A DNA stretch of 64,000 nt from Bacteroidales bacterium (GTDB lineage Bacteria; Bacteroidota; Bacteroidia; Bacteroidales; UBA932), in assembly GCA_017445755.1 (NCBI GenBank), contig JAFSSE010000004.1, positions 19,765-83,764 of the forward strand, written 5' to 3'. Positions 18,950 to 27,529 of this stretch are shown here, in pieces. Every line of letters starts with the position of its first letter. Positions within the stretch are counted from its first letter, which is position 1. Both the position numbers and the translations under genes were made by a program. The notes under the pieces were generated by a model. It was not told the DNA's origin and searched no databases. It saw nothing but the letters and a program-made list of their open reading frames with translations.

Positions 18950-20338
18950 ATGGCAAAAAGAACATTCTCCATCGGCGGGGTCCATCCCCACGACAGCAAA
19001 ATTTCCCGCTCCTGCGCAATCGAGCCCCTTGCCATTCCCCAGACCGTCTATATTTCCGTCGCCCAGCATATCGGAGCCCCGGCAAAGCCGGTAGTTGCCG
19101 TCGGTGACAAGGTCAAGGTCGGAGAGGTCCTGGCTGAGCCGGGCGGCTTTGTCTCCGCCTTCATCCACTCTTCCGTCTCCGGTACGGTCAAGTCAATAGC
19201 TCCGCGCGCAGACCTTGCCGGGAATCCCCAGATGACCATAGAAATAGCCGTGGAGGGCGATGAGTGGGCGGAAGGAATCGACACTTCCGACACCCTCGTA
19301 ACCGAGATTCCGGAAGACGGGAAGCAGATTCTCGAAAAGATCCGTCTCGGCGGCGTAGTCGGTCTCGGCGGCGCAACGTTCCCGACCCATGTAAAGCTAT
19401 CGCCTCCTCCGGGATCCAAGTGCGAGATGCTGATTATCAATGGCTGCGAGTGCGAACCATACCTTACTTCCGACTTCCGGACCCTTCTCGAGAAGGGCGA
19501 GCAGGTTGTCGTCGGAGCTGCCCTTATCAAGCAGGTTCTCGGCGGCGTTCCCTGTACTATCGGAATCGAGGAGAACAAGCCCGAGGCCATCGCGCATATT
19601 AATGAGGTTATCGAGAAGCTGAAAAAGGTTTCCCCGAAATATGAGGGCATTTCGGTCCTTTCCCTGAAGAAACGTTATCCCCAGGGCGGTGAGAAGCAGC
19701 TTATCGACGCGGTCATGCACCGCCAGGTTCCCTCCGGCGGCCTTCCCATAAGCGTCGGCGCCGTCGTCCAGAATGTCGCAACGGCCCTTGCCGTCTATGA
19801 TGCGGTCCAGAAGAATAAACCCATCGTTGACAATTCCGTGACCGTGACGGGCGAATGCTTCCCCGCCCAGGCCAATCTTCTCGTCAGGGTCGGTACTCCT
19901 CTTCGTTTCATCATCGATTCCCTCGGCGGAGTGCCGGAAAACGCAGTGAAGATAATCAGCGGCGGCCCGATGATGGGTAAAGCCGTTGCGAACCTCGATG
20001 CGGCGACCCTTAAGGGCACTTCCGCCCTCCTCTTCCTGACGGCGGAGCAGACCGCCCGCAAGGCCCCTTCCGCCTGTATCCGCTGCGGCCGCTGCGCCGA
20101 GGCCTGCCCGATGGGTCTCGAGCCCTTCCTCCTGAACCGCCTCTGGAAGGCCGGTGACAATGAAAAACTGGAAGCCAATGCGGTAGCGGACTGCATCGAA
20201 TGCGGATGCTGCCTCTACAGCTGCCCCGCAAACATTCCGCTTCTCGACATGATCCGCATGGCGAAGGCCGATGTCATGAAAATAATCCGTGCCCGTGCCG
20301 CTGCCGCCAAGGCCGCTGCCGAAGCCACAAAGAAATAA
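18950..20338 (+). CDS. rnfC: Rnf complex subunit RnfC (NADH-binding)
   Basis: This 462-residue soluble subunit carries the FMN and NADH site of Rnf. The ATG at 18950 opens the conserved MAKRTFSIGGVHPHDSK. The nucleotide and flavin region is seen at GGVVGLGGATFPTHVK and NGCECEPYLTSDFR. Two [4Fe4S] motifs lie near the C terminus (CIRCGRCAEACPMG and CIECGCCLYSCPANIP). Length is close to the short form of RnfC, without the long Ala/Lys-rich C-terminal extension seen in gamma-proteobacteria. It is followed by rnfD after 3 bp. Confidence 0.96.
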   Translation: MAKRTFSIGGVHPHDSKISRSCAIEPLAIPQTVYISVAQHIGAPAKPVVAVGDKVKVGEVLAEPGGFVSAFIHSSVSGTVKSIAPRADLAGNPQMTIEIAVEGDEWAEGIDTSDTLVTEIPEDGKQILEKIRLGGVVGLGGATFPTHVKLSPPPGSKCEMLIINGCECEPYLTSDFRTLLEKGEQVVVGAALIKQVLGGVPCTIGIEENKPEAIAHINEVIEKLKKVSPKYEGISVLSLKKRYPQGGEKQLIDAVMHRQVPSGGLPISVGAVVQNVATALAVYDAVQKNKPIVDNSVTVTGECFPAQANLLVRVGTPLRFIIDSLGGVPENAVKIISGGPMMGKAVANLDAATLKGTSALLFLTAEQTARKAPSACIRCGRCAEACPMGLEPFLLNRLWKAGDNEKLEANAVADCIECGCCLYSCPANIPLLDMIRMAKADVMKIIRARAAAAKAAAEATKK

Positions 20339-20341
20339 ACA

Positions 20342-21325
20342 ATGGATAAACTGACAGTTTCCCCGTCCCCGCATATCCATGCGAAGGTTTCCACAAGGTC
20401 CCTGATGACTGACGTGGTAATCGCCCTTCTACCGGCGGTTATCTGCTCCGTTGTCTTCTATGGCTGGAAGGAACTCCTCATTCTCGCGGTCAGCGTCGCT
20501 TCCTGCGTGCTCATCGAGTATGTGATTACGCGGTATATGCTGAAAAAGCCCTCCACCGTGGGCGATATGTCCGCTGTGGTCACAGGTATTCTTTTGGCAC
20601 TGAATGTCCCTTATACAACGCCCTGGTGGGTTGTTTTCATAGGCGCGGTCTTCGCTGTCGCCGTTGCGAAAATGACCTTCGGCGGCCTCGGCCAGAACAT
20701 TTTCAACCCGGCTATTGCCGGCCGTGTCTTCCTTCTGGTTTCCTTCCCGACCGTCATGACCCACTGGGAGCAGCCCCAGGCCCTCTTCGGTGTTGACGCC
20801 GTGACCGGCCCGACCCCTCTTGGAGCTATCAAGGAAGGCCTTCTTAACAAGGTCCCGGTTCCGGACATCATGGCATCCAAGGGATACAGCTATGCGGACA
20901 TGCTCTTTGCGAATCTCGGGGGCAGCGCCGGCGAAGTCTGCGCCCTTGCCCTCCTTGCCGGTTTCATCTACCTCTGCTGCCGCAGGGTCATAAAGCCGTG
21001 GATTACGCTCTCGATTTTCGTAACCGTGGCCCTTACCTCCCTGATTTTCTGGGGTATCAACCCCGCCCGATTCACCGGGCCGCTCTTTAATCTCCTGACC
21101 GGCGGTCTGATTCTCGGCGCCTGCTTCATGGCTACCGACTATGTGACTTCTCCGATGTCAACCTGGGGCGGAGTCATCTTCGGAGCCGGCATCGGCTTCC
21201 TTACGGTGATGATCCGTTATTTCGGCGCCTATCCGGAAGGAGTTTCCTTCGCAATACTGATTATGAATGCCTTTGTTCCGCTTATCAACATGGGCTTTAA
21301 ACAGAAAAAATTCGGGAGGGCTTAG
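20342..21325 (+). CDS. rnfD: Rnf complex subunit RnfD
   Basis: This 327-residue integral membrane subunit of the NqrB/RnfD family forms part of the ion-translocation path. Multiple membrane helices are evident (LMTDVVIALLPAVICSVVFYG, GLILGACFMATDYVTSP). The flavin-linked threonine region reads TGPTPLGAIKEGL, which corresponds to the family's covalent FMN site. The GQNIFNPAIAGR loop is conserved. It sits between rnfC and rnfG with 2-3 bp gaps. Confidence 0.95.
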   Translation: MDKLTVSPSPHIHAKVSTRSLMTDVVIALLPAVICSVVFYGWKELLILAVSVASCVLIEYVITRYMLKKPSTVGDMSAVVTGILLALNVPYTTPWWVVFIGAVFAVAVAKMTFGGLGQNIFNPAIAGRVFLLVSFPTVMTHWEQPQALFGVDAVTGPTPLGAIKEGLLNKVPVPDIMASKGYSYADMLFANLGGSAGEVCALALLAGFIYLCCRRVIKPWITLSIFVTVALTSLIFWGINPARFTGPLFNLLTGGLILGACFMATDYVTSPMSTWGGVIFGAGIGFLTVMIRYFGAYPEGVSFAILIMNAFVPLINMGFKQKKFGRA

Positions 21326-21327
21326 CT

Positions 21328-21903
21328 ATGGCAAAAGAATCCAATCTCAAGAACATGGCGCTCGTGCTTACGCTGGTCTGCCTCTTCTGTTCGGCAGTCC
21401 TCGGAGGTGCCTATGCCCTTACCAAGAAACCCATCGATGCGGCTGCAGCTGAAAAGACCGCAAAGGCCGTCGGAGCCGTCCTTCCTGAGTTCGACGAAAC
21501 GTCTTACGAGAGCGTTGAGGCCCTCGGGAAGACATATAATTATTATAAGGCCGTGAAAGGGGATGAAACGGTCGGTTACGCGGTAGAGAGCACAACTTCC
21601 GGCTTTGGCGGGAACCTTTCCCTGATGGTCGGAATCACTGCCGACGGAGTGGTCTATAACACCACCGTCCTCTCCCACAGCGAGACTCCCGGACTTGGGG
21701 CCAAGTGCTCTACGGACGAGCATTTCATGGCCCAGTGGAAGGGACTGAACCCTTCGGAGAAGATACTGAAGGTGAAACAGGACAATGGCGACATCGATGC
21801 CATCACCGCTTCCACCATCACTTCCCGTGCTTATACACTGGCGGTTGCAAACGCCCTCGCGGTGGTTGCAGCCCTGAATAAGGAGGAAAAGAGCAATGAG
21901 TAA
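21328..21903 (+). CDS. rnfG: Rnf complex subunit RnfG (covalent FMN)
   Basis: This 191-residue subunit has one N-terminal membrane helix (MALVLTLVCLFCSAVLGGAYAL) and a periplasmic FMN-binding domain. The covalent FMN attachment motif is the S-T-I-T of DAITASTITSRAYT, and the GxxTPGLGAK-like loop reads SETPGLGAKCS. It passes electrons within the Rnf pump. It overlaps rnfE by 8 bp (21896-21903). Confidence 0.95.
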   Translation: MAKESNLKNMALVLTLVCLFCSAVLGGAYALTKKPIDAAAAEKTAKAVGAVLPEFDETSYESVEALGKTYNYYKAVKGDETVGYAVESTTSGFGGNLSLMVGITADGVVYNTTVLSHSETPGLGAKCSTDEHFMAQWKGLNPSEKILKVKQDNGDIDAITASTITSRAYTLAVANALAVVAALNKEEKSNE

Positions 21904-22489
21904 CCGAATGAAATTGATTTCAGGCGGACTGGTAAAGAACAACCCGACCTTTGTCCTGCTGCTCGGCATGTGTCCGACGCTGGCTACGACGACTTCCGCA
22001 ATCAACGGACTGAGCATGGGCCTTGCGACCCTCTTTGTTCTCGTCCTTTCCAATATGGCCATTTCGGCCATCGCACCCGCCGTCCCGGACAAGGTCCATA
22101 TCCCCGTTTACATCGTGGTGATTGCGACCTTCGTGACCCTTCTGCAGCTTCTGATGCAGGCCTTTACTCCGGCGATTTACGAGACTCTCGGGCTCTTCAT
22201 CCCGCTTATCGTGGTGAACTGCATCGTGCTCGGCCGCGCCGAGGCCTTCGCTTCCAAAAACGGAGTCCTGGATTCCGCCTGTGACGGTATCGGGGTCGGT
22301 CTCGGCTTCACCCTGTCCCTGACCGTACTCGGCCTCGTACGTGAGATTCTCGGTGCCGGTTCCATTTTCGGATGGAGCTTCCTCGGCGGCCGCGACGGTA
22401 TGCTTGCCTTCGTCCTTGCCCCCGGCGCCTTCATCTGCCTCGGCTACCTGATGGTCCTCTTCAACAAACTGTTCAACAAGGAGAAATAA
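21896..22489 (+). CDS. rnfE: Rnf complex subunit RnfE
   Basis: This 197-residue membrane subunit of the RnfE/NqrD family has about six helices, and its N terminus NPTFVLLLGMCPTLATTTSA is the family hallmark with the membrane-embedded cysteine. RnfA and RnfE together hold an intramembrane iron centre and are inverted-topology paralogues. The other cysteine appears in LIVVNCIVLGRAEAFA. It is followed by rnfA after 3 bp. Confidence 0.95.
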   Translation: MSNRMKLISGGLVKNNPTFVLLLGMCPTLATTTSAINGLSMGLATLFVLVLSNMAISAIAPAVPDKVHIPVYIVVIATFVTLLQLLMQAFTPAIYETLGLFIPLIVVNCIVLGRAEAFASKNGVLDSACDGIGVGLGFTLSLTVLGLVREILGAGSIFGWSFLGGRDGMLAFVLAPGAFICLGYLMVLFNKLFNKEK

Positions 22490-22492
22490 GCC

Positions 22493-23095
22493 ATGGAATA
22501 CTTCCTTATTATTATTTCGGCGATTTTCGTCAACAATATCGTCCTTGCGCAGTTCCTCGGAATCTGCCCCTTCCTCGGCGTCTCCAACAAGCTCTCCACG
22601 GCTACAGGCATGAGCGGAGCGGTATGTTTCGTCATCACCCTGTCCACCCTCGTGACATGGCTGATCAACCATTACCTCCTCGAGCCCTTCCAGCTGGAGT
22701 TCCTCCAGACGATCGCCTTCATCCTCGTGATTGCCGCCCTCGTCCAGATGGTCGAAATCATCCTGAAGAAGATCAGCCCGTCACTCTACCAGGCCCTCGG
22801 CATCTTCCTTCCGCTTATTACTACGAACTGCGCCGTCCTCGGCGTCGCCATCAATGTAGTTACCAAGCAGTTTACCTTCGGAGGCGAGCCCCACATGCTG
22901 AACCTCGCGGAATCCCTAGTCTATGCCTTCGCAACCTCCCTTGGTTACGGGCTCGCGATGGTAATCTTCGCAGGTATCCGCGAACACCTTGCCCTGAACG
23001 ATGTTCCCAAGTCCTTCAAGGGCGTTCCGATCGCCCTTGTGACGGTAGGTATTCTGGCCATGGCTTTTATGGGCTTCAGCGGAATGGTGAAATAA
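22493..23095 (+). CDS. rnfA: Rnf complex subunit RnfA
   Basis: This 200-residue membrane subunit of the RnfA/NqrE family is the last gene of the rnf cluster. The signature NNIVLAQFLGICPFLGVSN and the second cysteine in ITTNCAVLGVAIN are present. With RnfE it forms the membrane core that links electron flow from ferredoxin to NAD+ with Na+ or H+ export. The set rnfBCDGEA is complete, so the complex is predicted to be functional. Confidence 0.96.
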   Translation: MEYFLIIISAIFVNNIVLAQFLGICPFLGVSNKLSTATGMSGAVCFVITLSTLVTWLINHYLLEPFQLEFLQTIAFILVIAALVQMVEIILKKISPSLYQALGIFLPLITTNCAVLGVAINVVTKQFTFGGEPHMLNLAESLVYAFATSLGYGLAMVIFAGIREHLALNDVPKSFKGVPIALVTVGILAMAFMGFSGMVK

Positions 23096-23107
23096 AAAAA
23101 ATATTAT

Positions 23108-23115
23108 TATATTTG
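23108..23115 (+). promoter_or_regulatory. TAnnTTTG minus-7 box for the small beta-barrel gene
   Basis: TATATTTG lies 32 bases before the ATG at 23148 in an AT-rich gap just after rnfA, indicating separate transcription from the rnf operon. Confidence 0.6.
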
Positions 23116-23147
23116 CGATTGATAAAACCAGTTAAACCTTTATTATC

Positions 23148-23585
23148 ATGAAGAAATTTATCCTTGTTATCGCGGCTGTCCTCGGCCTTGCAGTCGTTGC
23201 TTCCGCACAGCCCCGCGCCCTCGGTGTCCGTGTCGGTTGGGGTGGTGAACTTTCCTATCAGCACACCCTTGGCGCCGAGAACTTCCTCGAAGTTGACGCC
23301 GGTTGGGGTGCAAACGCTATCAGCGTTGGTGCCGCTTATGACTTCCAGATTGCTCCGCTCGGACCTTTCGGCTTCTATGCAGGTCCTGCAGCCCATGTCT
23401 GGATTGGTGGCAGCGAGGAGCAGAACAATCTCGTTCTCGGTGTCGGTGCCCAGCTCGGTCTCGAGTATATGTTCGACGGAATTCCGCTTCAGCTTTCCCT
23501 CGACTGGAAACCGCTCTTCACCCTAGTCCCTGCGACTGGCTTCGGCTGGCAGAGCTTTGGCCTCGGTATCCGTTACGCCTTCTAA
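23148..23585 (+). CDS. Small outer-membrane beta-barrel-like protein
   Basis: This 145-residue protein has a signal peptide (MKKFILVIAAVLGLAVVASA) and alternating aromatic and small residues typical of transmembrane beta strands (FYAGPAAHVWIGG, FGLGIRYAF). The C-terminal phenylalanine after a strand is the usual outer-membrane targeting end. It is short, about enough for eight strands. It is flanked by its own promoter and a strong terminator, so it is monocistronic. No specific function can be assigned. Confidence 0.7.
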   Translation: MKKFILVIAAVLGLAVVASAQPRALGVRVGWGGELSYQHTLGAENFLEVDAGWGANAISVGAAYDFQIAPLGPFGFYAGPAAHVWIGGSEEQNNLVLGVGAQLGLEYMFDGIPLQLSLDWKPLFTLVPATGFGWQSFGLGIRYAF

Positions 23586-23602
23586 AAAAGGGGCTTTGAC
23601 TT

Positions 23603-23639
23603 AAAAAAAGCGGACCTTCGTAAAAAGGCCCGCTTTTTT
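23603..23639 (+). terminator. Intrinsic terminator after the beta-barrel gene
   Basis: An A-rich arm with AGCGGACC pairs across TTCGTAAAAA with GGCCCGCT followed by a T6 run (23634-23639), with one mismatch. The A and T runs on both sides make it potentially bidirectional. Confidence 0.8.
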
Positions 23640-23683
23640 GGCATTAAATGTGATTAACCGCTTCCGTACTAAAATAAACGCGT

Positions 23684-25393
23684 ATGAAAAAGATGATTAT
23701 AGCGGTCCTTGCGGGGGCCATGACTTTTTTTTCCTGCGAAAAGGATATTATCGATATTGGCACAAGCGGTACTGCGGCCGGAGATTCCGCCGGTGAAGAT
23801 ATAGTGGTGGACTCTTCAGACGACCTGATTGCCAATACCAGCTTTGACAGGACGGTAACGGTAACCTACAGCTCCTCCGGGGCCTCGGTTTCCGGGGCCG
23901 ACGGCCTTACTGTATCGACTTCAGGCGCGGGTGTTACAATTACAAATTCCGGCACGGAAGTCGTGAAATATATCCTTTCCGGATCTTCTTCAAACGGCTA
24001 CTTCAAGCTCTACAGCAGCAAGAAGCAGGCGATTGTACTCAGTTCCCTTTCCCTTACCAATCCTTCGGGTGCTCCGATAAACAACCAGAGCCACAAGCGT
24101 ACCTTCGTCGTGCTCGAGGGCAGCAATACCCTTACCGACGGTACCTATACCGAATCCTCCGAGGATGAAAAGGCCGCGCTTTTCAGCGAAGGCCAGCTGG
24201 TTTTCAGCGGCAGCGGAACCCTTACGGTCAAGGCGACGGGTAAGTCCGGCATTACCTCCGACGACTATGTACGCGTTCTCGACGGACCGACCCTTAAGGT
24301 CAATTCTACGGCCGGCCACGGTATCCGCGGCAAGGAGGCGGTCATAGTTTCCGGTGGAACAATAAATGTAGAGGTTTCCGGAACCGGGAAGAAGGGCGTC
24401 TGTTCCGACACCCTGGTCTATATCGGCGGCGGCGTGACGACAATTACTTCGACGTCATCGGCCGGGACCGTTGACGGGGAACTCACCGGAGCTGCCGGTA
24501 TCAAGGCCGACCTCCGTTTTGAGATGGAAGACGGAAAACTGACTGTAAACTGCTCCGGATCGGGCTGCAAGGGCATTACCGGGGACAATGTCGCCTATTT
24601 CAAGGGCGGAAATGTCCTTGTCCGCGTCACTGGTTCCAACTATGGTTCTTCCTCCTCTTCAAGTGGCATGGGCGGCCGTCCGGGCGGCTTTGGCGGCTTT
24701 GGAGGCGGCTCCTCGTCTTCTTCTTCGAATTCCAAGTCGGCCAAGGCAGTCAAATTCGACGGAAATATCTATATCAGCGGCGGCGTTCTGAACGCCAGGG
24801 CTTCTTCCCATGAGGCAATCGAGGCGAAGGGCACCATTACCATCAGTGGAGGCGAAGTTTACGCCGAATCTTCTGACGATGCCATCAACTCTGCAGGGAA
24901 CTTTACGATTTCCGGCGGGACGGTCTGCGCGTATTCCACCGGGAATGACGGTCTTGACGCCAACGGGAATTTCTACATCAAGGGCGGCACCGTCTATGCA
25001 ATCGGTTCCGGCGGTGCGGAGAATGCCATCGATGCGAACACGGAAGGCGGATACAAGCTCTATGTCTCTGGCGGTACCATCGTGACGGTCGGAGGTCTCG
25101 AGAACGGCTCCTCCCTTACCCAGACCTGCTACAGCGCCTCTTCCTGGAGCAAGAATACCTGGTACGAGATGACGGTCGGCTCTTCCTCCTTCGTTTTCAA
25201 GACCCCGCAGAGCGGCGGCAGCGGCATGGTTGTTTCAGGATCCTCGAAGCCGTCCTTGACTTCCGGGGTTACGGTTTCAGGGGGTTCTGAAATCCTCAAC
25301 GGCATGGCTAAGACCGGCGCTTCCGTATCCGGAGGCAGTGCGGTTACGCTTTCCTCGTACTCGTCTAGTTCAGGGATGGGCGGCCGCTGGTAA
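23684..25393 (+). CDS. Cthe_2159-type carbohydrate-binding beta-helix lipoprotein (DUF4353)
   Basis: This 569-residue lipoprotein has a signal ending in the lipobox-like TFFSC, then Glu and Lys. Much of the chain consists of repeated turns such as GTITISGGEVYAESSDDAIN, NFTISGGTVCAYSTGNDGLD and NFYIKGGTVYAIGSGG, which are characteristic of the right-handed beta-helix of the Cthe_2159 family. Members bind acidic plant polysaccharides such as polygalacturonate. A low-complexity loop of Gly and Ser (about residues 325-350) interrupts the helix. It is likely cell-surface exposed. The 3' end overlaps the 3' end of the opposite kinase gene by 29 bp. Confidence 0.8.
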   Translation: MKKMIIAVLAGAMTFFSCEKDIIDIGTSGTAAGDSAGEDIVVDSSDDLIANTSFDRTVTVTYSSSGASVSGADGLTVSTSGAGVTITNSGTEVVKYILSGSSSNGYFKLYSSKKQAIVLSSLSLTNPSGAPINNQSHKRTFVVLEGSNTLTDGTYTESSEDEKAALFSEGQLVFSGSGTLTVKATGKSGITSDDYVRVLDGPTLKVNSTAGHGIRGKEAVIVSGGTINVEVSGTGKKGVCSDTLVYIGGGVTTITSTSSAGTVDGELTGAAGIKADLRFEMEDGKLTVNCSGSGCKGITGDNVAYFKGGNVLVRVTGSNYGSSSSSSGMGGRPGGFGGFGGGSSSSSSNSKSAKAVKFDGNIYISGGVLNARASSHEAIEAKGTITISGGEVYAESSDDAINSAGNFTISGGTVCAYSTGNDGLDANGNFYIKGGTVYAIGSGGAENAIDANTEGGYKLYVSGGTIVTVGGLENGSSLTQTCYSASSWSKNTWYEMTVGSSSFVFKTPQSGGSGMVVSGSSKPSLTSGVTVSGGSEILNGMAKTGASVSGGSAVTLSSYSSSSGMGGRW

Positions 25394-26447
25394 TTTTCTC
25401 CATCTGCTCCCTTTTGGAGAGGGCGCTCTTGAAGAGGGCGATTTGATTCCGGGTCCGGACAAGATTATGGTCCGGATACCGGATTTTATAATAGGTATCG
25501 CCGTTGATGTAATCGGTGAAAAAGCGTACGGCCTGCATGTACGGGAAGAGAAGGGCGCCGTAGGGGAGGTTTTCCCTTTCCACGGGAGTAAGGAAGGAGG
25601 CGGTCCCTTCGAGGTAACCCTCGGTGAAGGCCTCGAAAATATCGAGCCGGAAGTCCACTTTTTCCACGTCGGGGTCGTCCTCGGCTACTGTGTTGGCCGC
25701 CGTGCGGAGGAAGTCTCCGAAATCCGAGAAGACAAAGGACGGCATGACGGTATCCAGGTCAATGACACAGAGGACTTTCCCGTCGGCATCGAACATCATG
25801 TTATTTACCTTCGTGTCGCAGTGGCAGATCCGTTTCGGAAGCTCTCCGGAGCGGTACATCCTTTCGGCCTTGCACATCTCGTAGTCATACTCTTCGAGGA
25901 AGGCGGCAATTTCCCGAACCTCCTTTTCCGCCATCCTTCCGGCCCTGTCGGCAGCAATCGCATCCTTGAGCTGTCGGGAGCGGAGTTCCATATTATGGAA
26001 GTCAGGTATGGTTTCCCCGAGTTTTTCCGGAAGGTCGGAGAGCATCGCCTCGAATTCCCCGAAGGCCTTCCCGGCGAAGCGGGAATACTCCGGATTGACT
26101 GTCTCATAGGTATATGCATCGGGGATGAATACCGAGATACGCCAGTAGTCCTTTCCGTCGAACCAGTAGGTTTTCCCGCTGTCTTTCAGGGGAATGAACC
26201 GGAGGACCTTCCTTTCGAGCTGAGGGTCTCCTGCAAGCTTTTTCCGGATATGGGAGGTTACGGCTTCAATGTTTTTCTGGAGAAGGTCCACGTCGGTAAA
26301 GATGGCGTGGTTGATCCTCTGGAGGACATAGTCCGGATTCTCCCCTTCGGTTGTAATCCGGTAAGTGTCATTGATCAGTCCGTTACCGAGCGGACGGATG
26401 TCGAGGACTTTTCCTTCGACTGCAAAGTGGCTGACTATATTGATCAT
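25365..26447 (-). CDS. APH-fold phosphotransferase, N-acetylhexosamine 1-kinase-like
   Basis: This 360-residue protein has the aminoglycoside/choline kinase fold. The nucleotide region GNGLINDTYRI lies at the N terminus, the catalytic loop is HCDTKVNNMMFD, and the metal-binding aspartate is in CVIDLDTVMPS. The H-x-D-x-K-x-x-N form resembles N-acetylhexosamine 1-kinases (NahK) more than antibiotic kinases, so an anomeric sugar kinase in amino-sugar salvage is the best guess. Its ATG overlaps the stop of the upstream gene (26444-26447), so the pair is coupled. It is most unlikely to be a resistance gene. Confidence 0.7.
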   Translation of the reverse strand: MINIVSHFAVEGKVLDIRPLGNGLINDTYRITTEGENPDYVLQRINHAIFTDVDLLQKNIEAVTSHIRKKLAGDPQLERKVLRFIPLKDSGKTYWFDGKDYWRISVFIPDAYTYETVNPEYSRFAGKAFGEFEAMLSDLPEKLGETIPDFHNMELRSRQLKDAIAADRAGRMAEKEVREIAAFLEEYDYEMCKAERMYRSGELPKRICHCDTKVNNMMFDADGKVLCVIDLDTVMPSFVFSDFGDFLRTAANTVAEDDPDVEKVDFRLDIFEAFTEGYLEGTASFLTPVERENLPYGALLFPYMQAVRFFTDYINGDTYYKIRYPDHNLVRTRNQIALFKSALSKREQMEKITSGRPSLN

Positions 26448-27439
26448 AGGGCGGAAACGTTCATGAGGGCCTGGTAAAGCCGGTTTACGGCGATTGCGAA
26501 GGAGTCGTCCTTGAAGGTGTCGGAGAAGAGACCCTTCTCGGAGTCAAAAGAAATAGTCCTTACACCCTTTTTCAGTTTACGGATTTCGTCCAGCGTCGGG
26601 TACAGGTAGAGGTAATTCACGGCGTCCCGGGTCTGCCTGAGTTCGACCGTCGAGCCGTCGGAGATGGTGAAAACGACCTTGGACTCTACCGGAATGGAAT
26701 ATTTCTTATCGGAACCGATCTGAATCTTCAGGTCGAAGTCCTCATTGTAGCTTTCCTTGTAAAAGAGATAGGTCAGCCCGACGTTGTAGATGCTGCTGAC
26801 GCCCTTGGCAACTACCGGTTTGGAAATGGCGGTGATGCTGCCCGTGTTGTCGGAATACCGGGCGAGGTCGTCCTTAAGTTCCACAGTCCCGTTTTCGGCT
26901 TTTTTGATAACCTGCATCTGGGAGGCGAGCGCCTTTGCGAAGGCGTCGTCCCGGAAAACGGCCGTTACAAAGTCGTCGGGATCCCAGCCGGTAATGACGT
27001 CCACGGACTTTACCCCATGGCTCATTTTTTCCATATCCGCCCCTTCGACAAGGTATTTGGTCCTGTTCCAGTAAACGAGGTCCTTTCCGCGGCGAAAGGC
27101 CCCCTTGGTCGCATTGTCGGATCCGATCTGTTCGAAGCGCAGAATCTTCCCGCCGCTCAAGGTGGCGGCCATTTTCACGCCTTTAGGCACCGTAGTCGCC
27201 TTTTTGCTCTCGAAGTTGAGGTAAAGCAGGTAGGCGGAGGAGCCGTCCGGGAAGCCGACAAATTCAATTCTCGTCCAGAAGGGGTCCGACCCTTCCGGGG
27301 TTATGAGTTCATAATCGGCGGATATATGAGTGATGCCGCCTGCCTTGTAGTTGAACCTAAGGTTGCTTGCTTCGCATGTAACACCGGCAAGGACAAGCAT
27401 GGCGGCGAGGGAAAGCAGAATTTTTCTCATGTTCCTCAT
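26444..27439 (-). CDS. Secreted protein of unknown function with an internal duplication
   Basis: I do not recognise this 331-residue family. A signal peptide is clear (MRKILLSLAAMLVLAGVTCEA). The mature part appears to be two related halves. Each has a strand-rich section followed by a motif: KMSHGVKSVDVITGWDPDDF and FRDDAFAKAL in the first half, and KLKKGVRTISFDSEKGLF and FKDDSFAIAV in the second. The start at 27439 is preceded by a minus-7 box, and an ATG at 27430 is an alternative. It is translationally coupled to the sugar-kinase-like gene. Confidence 0.65.
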   Translation of the reverse strand: MRNMRKILLSLAAMLVLAGVTCEASNLRFNYKAGGITHISADYELITPEGSDPFWTRIEFVGFPDGSSAYLLYLNFESKKATTVPKGVKMAATLSGGKILRFEQIGSDNATKGAFRRGKDLVYWNRTKYLVEGADMEKMSHGVKSVDVITGWDPDDFVTAVFRDDAFAKALASQMQVIKKAENGTVELKDDLARYSDNTGSITAISKPVVAKGVSSIYNVGLTYLFYKESYNEDFDLKIQIGSDKKYSIPVESKVVFTISDGSTVELRQTRDAVNYLYLYPTLDEIRKLKKGVRTISFDSEKGLFSDTFKDDSFAIAVNRLYQALMNVSAL

Positions 27440-27452
27440 TATTTTTCACCTG

Positions 27453-27460
27453 CAAATATA
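27453..27460 (-). promoter_or_regulatory. TAnnTTTG minus-7 box for the 26444-27439 gene
   Basis: On the minus strand the site reads TATATTTG, 13 bases before the ATG, with a TTTG minus-33-like element 18-20 bases further upstream. It forms a divergent promoter pair with the box at 27482. Confidence 0.6.
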
Positions 27461-27481
27461 CACATTCCGGACCAAATTCTT

Positions 27482-27489
27482 TATCTTTG
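27482..27489 (+). promoter_or_regulatory. TAnnTTTG minus-7 box for the C4-dicarboxylate antiporter
   Basis: TATCTTTG lies 40 bases before the start at 27530 on the plus strand. Confidence 0.6.
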
Positions 27490-27529
27490 CGTTAATACAT
27501 TTTCCTATGGCTTATTACGCTAAACCTAT

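Noticed and set aside
25365-26447. Antibiotic (aminoglycoside) phosphotransferase
   Set aside because: The fold is shared, but the H-x-D-x-K-x-x-N loop and the lack of resistance-gene context fit a sugar kinase better.
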